A stretch of 64,000 bases of DNA from Devosia ureilytica (GTDB taxonomy: Bacteria; Pseudomonadota; Alphaproteobacteria; Rhizobiales; Devosiaceae): positions 581,652 through 645,651 of the forward strand of contig NZ_JAMZCU010000001.1 in assembly GCF_024273195.1 (NCBI RefSeq), written 5' to 3'. Both the position numbers and the translations under genes were made by a program. Shown in pieces: positions 37,360-45,261 of the stretch. Positions within the stretch are counted from its first letter, which is position 1, and each line of letters opens with the position of its first letter. Below the pieces are notes generated by a model. It had not been told where the DNA came from and ran no database searches. It saw nothing but the letters and a program-made list of their open reading frames with translations.

Positions 37360-38346
37360 CTACCGTGCGTGCCGGGCCCTGATCCAGCGGGTGGTCTGGC
37401 TCCAGCTGCGCATCACGACAGTGGAGGTTTCAACCGTGCCCCGGCGCAATTTCACACCCTCGACCAGAGAACCATCGGTAACGCCGGTGGCGGAAAAAAG
37501 GACATCGCCGGCAGCCAGTTCGGTGACGTCATAGATGCGGTTGGCATCGGTAATGCCCATTTCCTTGGCGCGAAGGCGTTTGTCGGGGGTATCGAGGATA
37601 AGTTTGCCCTGCATGTGGCCGCCAATGCAGCGCAGTGCAGCCGCCGCCAGCACGCCTTCCGGGGCGCCGCCGGAGCCCAGATAGATGTCCACGCCAGTGT
37701 CTGCTGTATTGACCGCATGGATGACGCCGGCAATGTCGCCGTCACTGAGCAGCTTAACCGACACGCCGGCCGTCCGCAGCTCTTCGAGCAGGCCCCCATG
37801 TCGCGGGCGATCCAGCACTATTGCGGTTATTTCCGAGATCGGGACGCCCTTGGCCTTGGCCAGTGCGGTCACATTTTCCGTGGCCGACCACTCGATATGG
37901 ACCGTCTCGGGGGCATATTCAGAGCCGATGGCGATCTTGTGCATATAGACGTTGCGGGCAACGTTGAGCAGGCCACCGCGCTCGGCCATGGCCAGCACCA
38001 CCAGAGAATCGGGCTGGTTCTTGGCCGCAAGGGTTACGCCCTCGAGCGGGTCGACGGCGATGTCGACCTCCGGCCCCTCCCCTTCGCCAACCGCCTGGCC
38101 GACATAGAGATCGTCGCACTCGAACTGCTCGCCCTCACCAATGACGATGCGGCCGGAAATGGACAGGTGATCCAGCTCGGCCTTCATGGCGGCGACCGCC
38201 GCTTCGTCGGCGGCTTTTTCATTGCCCTTGCCGCGCCATTCGGCGGCTGCAATGGCCGCCCGCTCGGTGACACGGACCATCTCCAGCGTCAGGGTACGAT
38301 GCAGATTGGCCGGGTCCTTACCGATTTCGACTTTGCTGAGCTTCAT
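37360..38346 (-). CDS. glpX: fructose-1,6-bisphosphatase class II
   Basis: 328 residues. Gluconeogenic phosphatase. IVIGEGEQFECDDLYVG and DIAVDPLEGVTLAAKN are the metal and substrate motifs, and RPRHGGLLEELRTAGV and YLGSGGAPEGVLAAAA are also typical. GGGGGG precedes the ATG, 25 bases behind hom, so the two are co-transcribed. In this order glpX and hom are found together across Hyphomicrobiales. Confidence 0.93.
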   Translation of the reverse strand: MKLSKVEIGKDPANLHRTLTLEMVRVTERAAIAAAEWRGKGNEKAADEAAVAAMKAELDHLSISGRIVIGEGEQFECDDLYVGQAVGEGEGPEVDIAVDPLEGVTLAAKNQPDSLVVLAMAERGGLLNVARNVYMHKIAIGSEYAPETVHIEWSATENVTALAKAKGVPISEITAIVLDRPRHGGLLEELRTAGVSVKLLSDGDIAGVIHAVNTADTGVDIYLGSGGAPEGVLAAAALRCIGGHMQGKLILDTPDKRLRAKEMGITDANRIYDVTELAAGDVLFSATGVTDGSLVEGVKLRRGTVETSTVVMRSWSQTTRWIRARHAR

Positions 38347-38371
38347 GGTTCCCCCCGAAGCCCTGCAACGG

Positions 38372-39880
38372 TCAGAGCTTTTCTATGCGGATCAATTGTG
38401 GTTCGCCGACTATGAACCCATCTGCGGCGATCTGTGCAAGCGCTTCGCGCACCGATGATTCCAAAGTCTGTTGAGTAATCATCACCACCGTACGCGTGGG
38501 CGACCCGTCGGGCGCCACAGCTTTTGCACTCAGATCCGACCGCTGGATGACACTGTCGATAGAAATCGACTTTTCCCCCATGCGGGTGGCAATGGCAGCC
38601 AGGGCACCAGCCACATCCTTGGCGCTGAGGCGAATGTAGAAGCCGCCCTCATGGGGGCGGTGGGGCGCCTCACGATAGGGGAGCAGTTCATCGCTGGGCA
38701 CGCCAAGCGGCGGCACGCGGGTTCCGCGGGCGATGTCCAGAATGTCTGACAGCACAGAGGACGCGGTGGGCGGGCCACCCGCGCCGGGACCAGCCAGCAG
38801 CAGTTCATGCACATGGTCGGTTTCGAGCGCTACCGCGTTCATCACCCCATCGACCCCGGCAATGGCGCTGCCCTTTGGTACGAAGGTGGGGTGGACGCGC
38901 TGTTCGATGCCATCGTCGGTGCGCTCGGCAATGCCGAGCAGCTTGATCTTGTATCCGAGATCGGCGGCGACCTGGATATCGTGCTGGGTGATGTTGGAAA
39001 TGCCCTCGACACGCATCTTGTCGGGCGCAATCTCGTAGCCGAAGCAGAGCGTCGAGAGAATGGACAGCTTGTGGGCGGTATCAAAACCCTCCACGTCGAA
39101 TGTGGGGTCGGCTTCGGCATATCCGAGCGCCTGCGCGTCCTTGAGGCAATCGGCAAAGGAAATTCCTTCATTGCCCATGCGCGTCAGGATGTAATTGCAG
39201 GTGCCGTTCATGATGCCAAAGACCTTGGCAATCCGGGCCGTGCCAAGACCTTCGCGAAGCGTTTTGATTACGGGAATTCCGCCCGCAACCGCCGCTTCAA
39301 ACCCGAGCTGGGCGCCTGATTCTTCGGCCAGCCGCGCCAGGGTGACGCCGTGCTTGGCCAGCAGCGCCTTGTTGGCCGTAACCACCGGGCGACCGATTTC
39401 GAGGGCGGCCTTGACGGCGGCAAAGGCCGGGCCGTCTTCGCCGCCGATCAGTTCAACGAAAAGGTCGATGCCGTCCCACTTGGCCAGCGCCACCGGGTCG
39501 TCGAACCATTCAAGGCCCGAAATATCAATGCCACGGTCGCGGGAGCGGGAACGGGCGGCGACGGCCACCACTTCCAGCTGCCGCCCCAATTTTCGCGTCA
39601 GTTCGGCTCCATCCTTCTGCAGGATGCGCACCAGCGTGGCGCCAACATTGCCCAGTCCGGCTACCCCGACGCGCAGTGGCGCCTGCCGGTCGGCATCGCC
39701 GAATTCGGCCATGGCCTTCATGATGCGCGCGCGGGTCTCGCTCCGCGGCTCGCGGCCATCGCGCAGGTCGAACACGAACAGCGGATCGCCCGCAACGATG
39801 CGGCCAAAACGTGTTGGGGTCCAACCTCTTGCGGAGATGAAGGTTTCGACGGCTTGGCGGAAAGACTGGATATCGCTCAT
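38372..39880 (-). CDS. hom: homoserine dehydrogenase with N-terminal HTH-like extension
   Basis: 502 residues versus ~430-440 for usual Hom. Residues ~67-500 are complete: Rossmann VGVAGLGNVGATLVRIL, catalytic lysine in VTANKALLAKHG, FGIMNGTCNYILTRM, DVEGFDTAHKLSILS, and a C-terminal ACT domain (GGFYIRLSAKDVAGALAAI) for threonine feedback. Residues 1-66 are extra: SPTRFGR-like TPTRFGRIVAGDPLFVFDLR and DGREPRSETRARI resemble a small alphaproteobacterial HTH protein. An internal ATG at 39721 could give a near-normal enzyme but has no ribosome site; neither does 39880. Carries aspartate semialdehyde to homoserine. Confidence 0.92.
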   Translation of the reverse strand: MSDIQSFRQAVETFISARGWTPTRFGRIVAGDPLFVFDLRDGREPRSETRARIMKAMAEFGDADRQAPLRVGVAGLGNVGATLVRILQKDGAELTRKLGRQLEVVAVAARSRSRDRGIDISGLEWFDDPVALAKWDGIDLFVELIGGEDGPAFAAVKAALEIGRPVVTANKALLAKHGVTLARLAEESGAQLGFEAAVAGGIPVIKTLREGLGTARIAKVFGIMNGTCNYILTRMGNEGISFADCLKDAQALGYAEADPTFDVEGFDTAHKLSILSTLCFGYEIAPDKMRVEGISNITQHDIQVAADLGYKIKLLGIAERTDDGIEQRVHPTFVPKGSAIAGVDGVMNAVALETDHVHELLLAGPGAGGPPTASSVLSDILDIARGTRVPPLGVPSDELLPYREAPHRPHEGGFYIRLSAKDVAGALAAIATRMGEKSISIDSVIQRSDLSAKAVAPDGSPTRTVVMITQQTLESSVREALAQIAADGFIVGEPQLIRIEKL

Positions 39881-39927
39881 GGTGGCGACATGTGCATAGG
39901 AATTCGCCTAGCCGTCAATAGGAGTTT

Positions 39928-39965
39928 GCAAAGGAAAATGGGTCGACCCAAGGGCCGACCCATTT
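39928..39965 (-). terminator. terminator after the orphan iron-binding-protein gene
   Basis: Ten-pair stem 39936-39945 / 39956-39965 (inner CCC/GGG can extend it) just after the stop at 39970, followed on the minus strand by TTCCTTTGC. It separates the iron gene from hom, so hom needs its own promoter within 39881-39969. Confidence 0.75.
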
Positions 39966-39969
39966 CAGG

Positions 39970-40941
39970 TCATTCTGCCTTGCCGGCTTTGACCGCATCG
40001 GCAATCAGCTTGATGTATTGGGGATAGCCCCATTTCAGCGACAGGGCGCTCGGTGGCGAGATCGAATTGATCAGCTCGGCGCCGACCACATGCGCCACTG
40101 CGCCCTCCTGCACCTGCGGATGAAGGGCAATGACCGGATTGCCGAAGAAGCTGGCGTCGGCGTCGGCGGTCTCGAAATAGGAGACAAGGACGTCGGCCGT
40201 CAGCTGCTCGAAGCTTTCGTAGCTGAGCGAGAAATAGAAGCTCTCGCCCTGCGCCAGTTCGGTGACTGCCGGAGACGACACCATGCCGGCATCGACCAGG
40301 AACTTCACGCGGCTGTCGAGATTGGCATAGACGGCGACCTCGCCATTGTATTCCGCCACGGTCGCGAAGCTGGCCCCGGCCAACTCGGGGTATTTGGCCG
40401 TTTCATCGGCAATGAACTGCTCAAGCTCGGCCACCAGCGCCTCGCCTTCGGCCTTTTTGCCCATGGCTTGGCCGGTGATGGTGATGGTCTGTTGCCAGGG
40501 CGTACTCCAGGCGGTCTCCGGGAATGCGACCACCGGCGCGATCCCGCTCAGAACGTCGTATTCCTCGGCAGTAAGGCCGGAATAGACAGCAATGATGAGG
40601 TCTGGCTCCAATGCGGCGATGGCTTCGACAGGCGCTTCAAATCCATCTGGCAATATGGTGGGGAAGTCAGCACCAAGTGCCGCCACGGCATCCTTGGTCC
40701 AGGTCAGAGCGCCGTTCTCGTCGCCACCATAGCTGAAATGGGGGATGCCGACCGGGACTTCGCCCAGCGCGATGACGGCGTCCTGCGCGGCCCAGCCCCA
40801 GGTAACGATACGTTGCGGCTTGGCAGGAATGGTCGTCTGGCCATAGGCATGCTCGATGGTGACGGGGAAGGATTGCGCCTGCGCGGCGACCACCATGGCG
40901 AGGCCAACGGCGGCGGAAAGTACGAGGGAGCGAATGGACAT
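39970..40941 (-). CDS. orphan iron-siderophore substrate-binding protein
   Basis: 323 residues, periplasmic. Signal peptide SIRSLVLSAAVGLAMVVAAQ, then HAYGQTTIPAKPQRIVTWGW, a class III start typical of siderophore-binding proteins, and ALEPDLIIAVYSG. No permease or ATPase gene is adjacent; it probably delivers to the FecCD importer encoded at 29972-32882. Its upstream region has a TGA-N9-TCA site. It interrupts the aminotransferase-hom neighbourhood and has its own terminator. Confidence 0.9.
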   Translation of the reverse strand: MSIRSLVLSAAVGLAMVVAAQAQSFPVTIEHAYGQTTIPAKPQRIVTWGWAAQDAVIALGEVPVGIPHFSYGGDENGALTWTKDAVAALGADFPTILPDGFEAPVEAIAALEPDLIIAVYSGLTAEEYDVLSGIAPVVAFPETAWSTPWQQTITITGQAMGKKAEGEALVAELEQFIADETAKYPELAGASFATVAEYNGEVAVYANLDSRVKFLVDAGMVSSPAVTELAQGESFYFSLSYESFEQLTADVLVSYFETADADASFFGNPVIALHPQVQEGAVAHVVGAELINSISPPSALSLKWGYPQYIKLIADAVKAGKAE

Positions 40942-40981
40942 GTGTCACCCTTTGCTTGGAGATAGCTCTCCATACAAAAGG

Positions 40982-40996
40982 TGACTTGTAATGTCA
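40982..40996. promoter_or_regulatory. candidate iron-responsive operator (RirA type), site 2
   Basis: TGA-CTTGTAATG-TCA, an A/T-rich TGA-N9-TCA site 41-55 bases before the orphan siderophore-binding-protein start. Same motif class as the site before the four-gene importer. Confidence 0.6.
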
Positions 40997-41062
40997 TGTA
41001 ATATTTCGGCGGGCCGGATACTCATGCCCCGGGCGTAAAGCATCGGCATGGTCCCTCCGACA

Positions 41063-42181
41063 TCAGCGGCGGGTCAGCAGCACCATCGTCTCGTAGTGGT
41101 CGGTTTGCGGAAACATGTCGAACAGGCGGATACGCTGCGGCGCATAGCCGGGCATGGCGGCAATATCCTGGGCGAGAGTGACGGCGTTACAGCTCGAATA
41201 AACTATTGTGGGAATGCCGGAGGCCTCCAGCGTTGCGCACAGTTTCTCGCCGAGGCCGCGGCGAGGCGGGTTCACGATGATCGCATCTGGTGTTTCAGCC
41301 GTGGACAATGCTGTCGCATCACCCACCGCAAAGGTGACATCCTTGAGCCCTGCCCCGGATGCGCTCAGCCGTGCAGATTCAACGGCCGGTGCGCTCACTT
41401 CCACGCCATGGACGCGGCGTCCGGGTGCGGCGACATACAGGGCGAACCCGCCCACGCCGCAATACAGGTCCCACACAAGTCGCGGCGCGACCTCGTCGAT
41501 CCATTCCCTGGCCTGTGCATATAGACCCATGGCAATTTGTGTGTTGGTCTGGAAAAAGCTGCCGGGCCGCAGGTGCAGAAGCACGCCGTCGAGGGGCATG
41601 GTGAGGGTCTCACCGCTGGTGAGCGCAATTTCTTCGTCGCCCTCGAGCACCGCCTTGTGTTCGGGCAGCAAGTTGGCGGTGATGACTTTGAGCTGGGGCA
41701 GCTCGGCGAGCAAACTGGGCAAATGCTTGCGAATGCGGCCAAGAGCTTCGGTGGACCGCAGCACGAAACGCAGCATCAAGGCGCCGTCCGGGGATTCCGT
41801 CAGGAGGACGTGCTTTAGCTCTCCGCGGCGCGCGGGGACGTCGTAGGGGACAATCCGGGCCAGCGCGATGAAAGAGACGATGGGCGCCATGGCCGCACGC
41901 AGCCCGGCGGAAATGATGCCGCACAATGTCAGATCAACGCCGCGCTGTGACTGGTCGAGAATGCCCAGAGTGGGATTGTCGGCGGTCCCACCCACGACCA
42001 TCTTGGCCCGGTTGCGAAAGCCCCTGTCGCTGCTCGCCATGGCCGGCAGCCAGCGTGCATCCGGCCACGCGGCGAGCAGTCCGCGAGCATGCTCCATCTT
42101 GGCCATGAGCTGCGTGTCGTATGGGGTGCCCATGAGGGTGCAGGAGCGGCAAACACCCCCATCGAAATAGTCGCACTGCAT
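41063..42181 (-). CDS. rlmC: 23S rRNA (uracil-C5)-methyltransferase, RlmC-like
   Basis: 372 residues. Methylates U747-type uracil in 23S rRNA with SAM. The N-terminal [4Fe-4S] cysteines are in MQCDYFDGGVCRSC, with a fourth in TLCGI. FRNRAKMVVGG, RRGELKHVLLTES, SFFQTNTQIA, WDLYCGVGGFALY, VNPPRRGLGEKL, YSSCNAVTLAQDIA and FDMFPQTDHYE follow the order of the E. coli enzyme from start to end, including the MQC start used here. The active-site Cys (YSSCN) and Glu (HYE) are present. It lies between the aminotransferase and the iron gene, with no obvious operon. Confidence 0.88.
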   Translation of the reverse strand: MQCDYFDGGVCRSCTLMGTPYDTQLMAKMEHARGLLAAWPDARWLPAMASSDRGFRNRAKMVVGGTADNPTLGILDQSQRGVDLTLCGIISAGLRAAMAPIVSFIALARIVPYDVPARRGELKHVLLTESPDGALMLRFVLRSTEALGRIRKHLPSLLAELPQLKVITANLLPEHKAVLEGDEEIALTSGETLTMPLDGVLLHLRPGSFFQTNTQIAMGLYAQAREWIDEVAPRLVWDLYCGVGGFALYVAAPGRRVHGVEVSAPAVESARLSASGAGLKDVTFAVGDATALSTAETPDAIIVNPPRRGLGEKLCATLEASGIPTIVYSSCNAVTLAQDIAAMPGYAPQRIRLFDMFPQTDHYETMVLLTRR

Positions 42182-42222
42182 GGCGGTCGTCACACCTGCA
42201 TCCCCCGGACTATCCCATAACT

Positions 42223-42249
42223 GAAGGAGGCGGAATCTCCGCCTCCTTC
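42223..42249 (-). terminator. hairpin after the aminotransferase gene
   Basis: Perfect 12-pair stem 42223-42234 / 42238-42249 with loop ATC, 9 bases after the stop at 42258 and before rlmC. There is no clear U-tract. Architecture is nearly identical to the hairpin at 56373-56399. Confidence 0.6.
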
Positions 42250-42257
42250 AAGCCGAT

Positions 42258-43481
42258 CTACTTCGTCGCCGTGGAAAGCGGCACTACATTGCCCTGCCCT
42301 GGCTTGGAGCCGAGCAGCTTCTTGATATTGCGGGCCGCCTGACGAATGCGCTGTTCGTTCTCGACAAAGGCGAGGCGGATGTACTGGTCGCCATATTCGC
42401 CAAAGCCGACGCCCGGCGCGACGGCCACGCCGGTTTCCTGCACCAGCAGCTTGGCGAACTCGAGCGAGCCGAGATCAGCGAACTGGGGCGGAATGGGCGC
42501 CCAGGCGAACATGGTGGCTTTAGGCACAGGTATGTTCCAGCCCGAACGGCCGAAGCTTTCCACCATGACATCGCGACGGTGCTTGTAGACCTTGCGGACC
42601 TCGTCGATCACGTCATCAGAGCCATTGAGCGCCGCGGCGGCGGCGACCTGGATCGGCGTGAAGGCGCCGTAGTCGAGATAGGATTTGACGCGGGCGAGAG
42701 CCGCAATCAACCGCTCATTGCCCACCGCAAAGCCCACTCGCCAACCGGGCATGGAGTAGGTCTTGGACATGGAGGTGAACTCCACAGTGATGTCGATGGC
42801 GCCGGGCACCTGCAGAACCGATGGCGGCGGCTGGTCTTCATCGAAATAGATCTCGGAGTAGGCGAGATCCGAAAGGATGAAGATGTCATTGGCCTTACAG
42901 TACTTGACCACCTCGGTGTAAAAATCGAGGTCGGCCGTGTAGGCGGTCGGATTGGCCGGATAGTTCAGCACCAGCGCAATCGGCTTCGGGATCGAATGGC
43001 GCACGGCCCGATCCAGCGAGCGCATGAAGTCTTCATTGGGATCAGCCGGCATGGAGCGCACGACGCCGCCCGACATGATGAACCCAAAGGAATGGATCGG
43101 GTAGGTCGGGTTGGGCACCAGCACCACATCGCCTGGAGCTGTGATGGCCGAAGCCATATTGGCAAAGCCTTCCTTGGAGCCAAGGGTGGCGACAATCTGG
43201 GTGTCGGGGTTGAGCTTCACGCCGAAGCGGCGGCCATAATAGCTGGCCTGGGCCTTGCGCAATCCGGGGATACCGCGCGAGGTGGAGTAGCGGTGCGTGC
43301 GACCGTCCTTCACCGTTTCTTGCAGCTTGGCCACGATGTGCTCGGGGGTGGGCATGTCAGGATTGCCCATGCCCAGGTCGATGATATCCACGCCTTCGGC
43401 ACGTGCCTTGGCCTTGATCGGATCGATATGGGCGAACACGTAAGGGGGCAGACGACGGATGCGATGGAAGACTTCGCTCAT
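42258..43481 (-). CDS. class I/II PLP-dependent aminotransferase (AatC/AlaC-like)
   Basis: 407 residues, fold type I. Starts MSEVFHRIRRLPPYVFAHID; PLP lysine in SMSKTYSMPGWRVGFAVG; NYPANPTAYT, ILSDLAYSEIYFD and a C-terminal YIRLAFVENEQRIRQA with the substrate-carboxylate arginine. Often annotated as LL-diaminopimelate or alanine-type aminotransferase; the usual Hyphomicrobiales place is directly before hom. GAGG lies 5 bases before the ATG at 43481. Confidence 0.88.
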   Translation of the reverse strand: MSEVFHRIRRLPPYVFAHIDPIKAKARAEGVDIIDLGMGNPDMPTPEHIVAKLQETVKDGRTHRYSTSRGIPGLRKAQASYYGRRFGVKLNPDTQIVATLGSKEGFANMASAITAPGDVVLVPNPTYPIHSFGFIMSGGVVRSMPADPNEDFMRSLDRAVRHSIPKPIALVLNYPANPTAYTADLDFYTEVVKYCKANDIFILSDLAYSEIYFDEDQPPPSVLQVPGAIDITVEFTSMSKTYSMPGWRVGFAVGNERLIAALARVKSYLDYGAFTPIQVAAAAALNGSDDVIDEVRKVYKHRRDVMVESFGRSGWNIPVPKATMFAWAPIPPQFADLGSLEFAKLLVQETGVAVAPGVGFGEYGDQYIRLAFVENEQRIRQAARNIKKLLGSKPGQGNVVPLSTATK

Positions 43482-43905
43482 ATGATCCTCGATTGGCCGT
43501 TTGGGCCTGTATCTGGCCGCGACGCGCCAAAGCGCCACGCCTCGATGTATGAGGCTGATTATCGCGGAATTATGGTTTTATACGGGTTAAGCGGCCGCAC
43601 TAATGGGGCCGGTGACAGTATTTTTTCGGCTCTTCCCGGCCCGCTGCGGCCAAATGGGAAGAGCTATCGGGCGCTTGCCGCCGCTGCCAAACGGGCCGCC
43701 ACGCGATTGCCGGCGAGCAGTGCTCCAAACCATGCAACAGTGAACGGGGACGCCATGTCTCTTGCCCTTGCGAATTGACTTCTGCTACCACACGCGAGCG
43801 TGGCCAAACCCCTAATATGTTTTCTGATCAAGCTTGTAAATGCCGCTGCGCCTTTACATGTAGTGGGTTCGCTGCCGCGGCAGTATCGCTTCCTCGGATA
43901 GGTGC
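43482..43905. other. 424-base intergenic region without a clear gene
   Basis: Divergent space between the aminotransferase and the glycosyltransferase. It holds a perfect 9-pair inverted repeat (43629-43637 / 43656-43664, inner GGCC..GGCC) and a plus-strand open frame 43545-43778 (77 codons, no ribosome site, no recognisable motif) that I do not call a gene. TTGACT at 43774-43779 is a possible -35 for the glycosyltransferase but no good -10 follows. Confidence 0.5.
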
Positions 43906-45195
43906 ATGAGCAAACGCGTCGCAATCGCCACAATCGGTACTGCGGGTGATGTCAGACCCTATCTGGCACTCGCCATCGCGCTCAAGAACCGTGGGCATGA
44001 CGTTGTCCTGGGCACCAATTCCGACTTTGAAGATCTGGTCACCGCGCACGGAATCGAATTCCATACTCTGGGGACCAATATCCAGACCTGGCTGCAGGAA
44101 TCGCGCTTCGATACCGCCATCAGCCAGATGAAAATTCACCACTTCCCGCAATTGCTGCGCCAGGGCCAGGCGCTGGTTGAGCGGGCGGCGCGCAATGCCT
44201 GGGTCATGTCGCAGGGCGCCGATGCGGTGGTGGTCAATATCAATACTAGTTTTGGCATCGATATCGCCGAAGCGCTGGACATTCCGGTCATCATGACCGC
44301 GATGCAGCCACTCAATCCCACGCGGGAATTCCCCATCTGCGCTTATGAGGTGCCCGATCTCGGGCCGACCTTCAACAAGCTCAGCTATATCGCAATGAAC
44401 ATCCAGCAGGGCTATTACGACCTGCCGCGCGACCGTGTGCGCAAGGAGCTCATGGGACTGGGGCCGCGCAAGCGCGGCGGCCTGTTCAAGGACAGCCACG
44501 GCAACAACCTGCCGACACTCTACAATTTCTCCTCGATTGTCTCGCCGCGACCGCGTGACTGGCCGCAGACGGCGGTGGTCACAGGGTTCTGGTTCCTCGA
44601 TAACGATTCGGGCTGGGTTCCGCCTGACGACTTGCAGCGCTTCCTCGATGCCGGTCCTGCGCCGGTCTATATCGGCTTTGGCTCAATGCCTTTCGGGGCT
44701 GATCGCAACACCCAGATTCTCCGCGAAGCTCTGGAAATGTGGGGTGGCCGAGCCATTGTCTCGCGCGGTTGGGGCGGCATCAATGTCGACGAGCTGCCTG
44801 ACACAGTCTTCGCCGTATCCGATACGCCGCATGACAAGCTCTTCCCGCTGTGCGCTGCGGTGATCCATCACGGCGGCGCCGGCACGACAGCGGCCGGTCT
44901 GAGGGCTGGCAAGCCGACATTCACCCTGCCCCAGGCCTATGACCAGCGCTATTGGGGCCGCCGTGTGCGCGCGCTTGGTTGCGGTCCTGCACCTGTGCGG
45001 CTTCGTGCCGTAACGCCGGAAATTCTGGCCCATGCCCTACATGAGCTTACGACCAATCCAGCCATGGCCGCCAATGCTGCCAGGATCGGCGAGGCTCTGA
45101 CGGCCGAAGACGGGCTGACCACGGCAGTCAATTTCATCGAAACAACCATCGATGCGGCCAAGGCCGGGGCACGGCGCTATTCAGCAACGATCTGA
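43906..45195 (+). CDS. GT1-family glycosyltransferase (sterol-glucosyltransferase-like)
   Basis: 429 residues. N-terminal acceptor domain: KRVAIATIGTAGDVRPYLAL, then GHDVVLGTNSDFEDLV. C-terminal nucleotide-sugar domain: PVYIGFGSMPFG and VIHHGGAGTTAAGLRAGKPT, the signature of UDP-sugar-using GT1 enzymes related to sterol 3-beta-glucosyltransferases and rhamnosyltransferase/antibiotic types. Cytoplasmic, no membrane segment. An SDR-oxidase fusion gene follows 66 bases later on the same strand, suggesting a shared glycolipid or glycoside pathway. The acceptor is unknown. Confidence 0.87.
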   Translation: MSKRVAIATIGTAGDVRPYLALAIALKNRGHDVVLGTNSDFEDLVTAHGIEFHTLGTNIQTWLQESRFDTAISQMKIHHFPQLLRQGQALVERAARNAWVMSQGADAVVVNINTSFGIDIAEALDIPVIMTAMQPLNPTREFPICAYEVPDLGPTFNKLSYIAMNIQQGYYDLPRDRVRKELMGLGPRKRGGLFKDSHGNNLPTLYNFSSIVSPRPRDWPQTAVVTGFWFLDNDSGWVPPDDLQRFLDAGPAPVYIGFGSMPFGADRNTQILREALEMWGGRAIVSRGWGGINVDELPDTVFAVSDTPHDKLFPLCAAVIHHGGAGTTAAGLRAGKPTFTLPQAYDQRYWGRRVRALGCGPAPVRLRAVTPEILAHALHELTTNPAMAANAARIGEALTAEDGLTTAVNFIETTIDAAKAGARRYSATI

Positions 45196-45261
45196 TGTCG
45201 CATCATCCAGATTGAACGTCGGTAGATTCACCCGGCACAAGACCGAGAAGGGGATAGCGCG

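Noticed and set aside
43629..43664. Perfect 9-pair inverted repeat as a terminator
   Set aside because: The T-run lies before, not after, the stem on the plus strand, and the minus strand shows an A-run.
43545..43778. Plus-strand 77-codon open frame before the glycosyltransferase
   Set aside because: No ribosome site, no recognisable motif, and most of the longer frame is a shadow of the aminotransferase gene.
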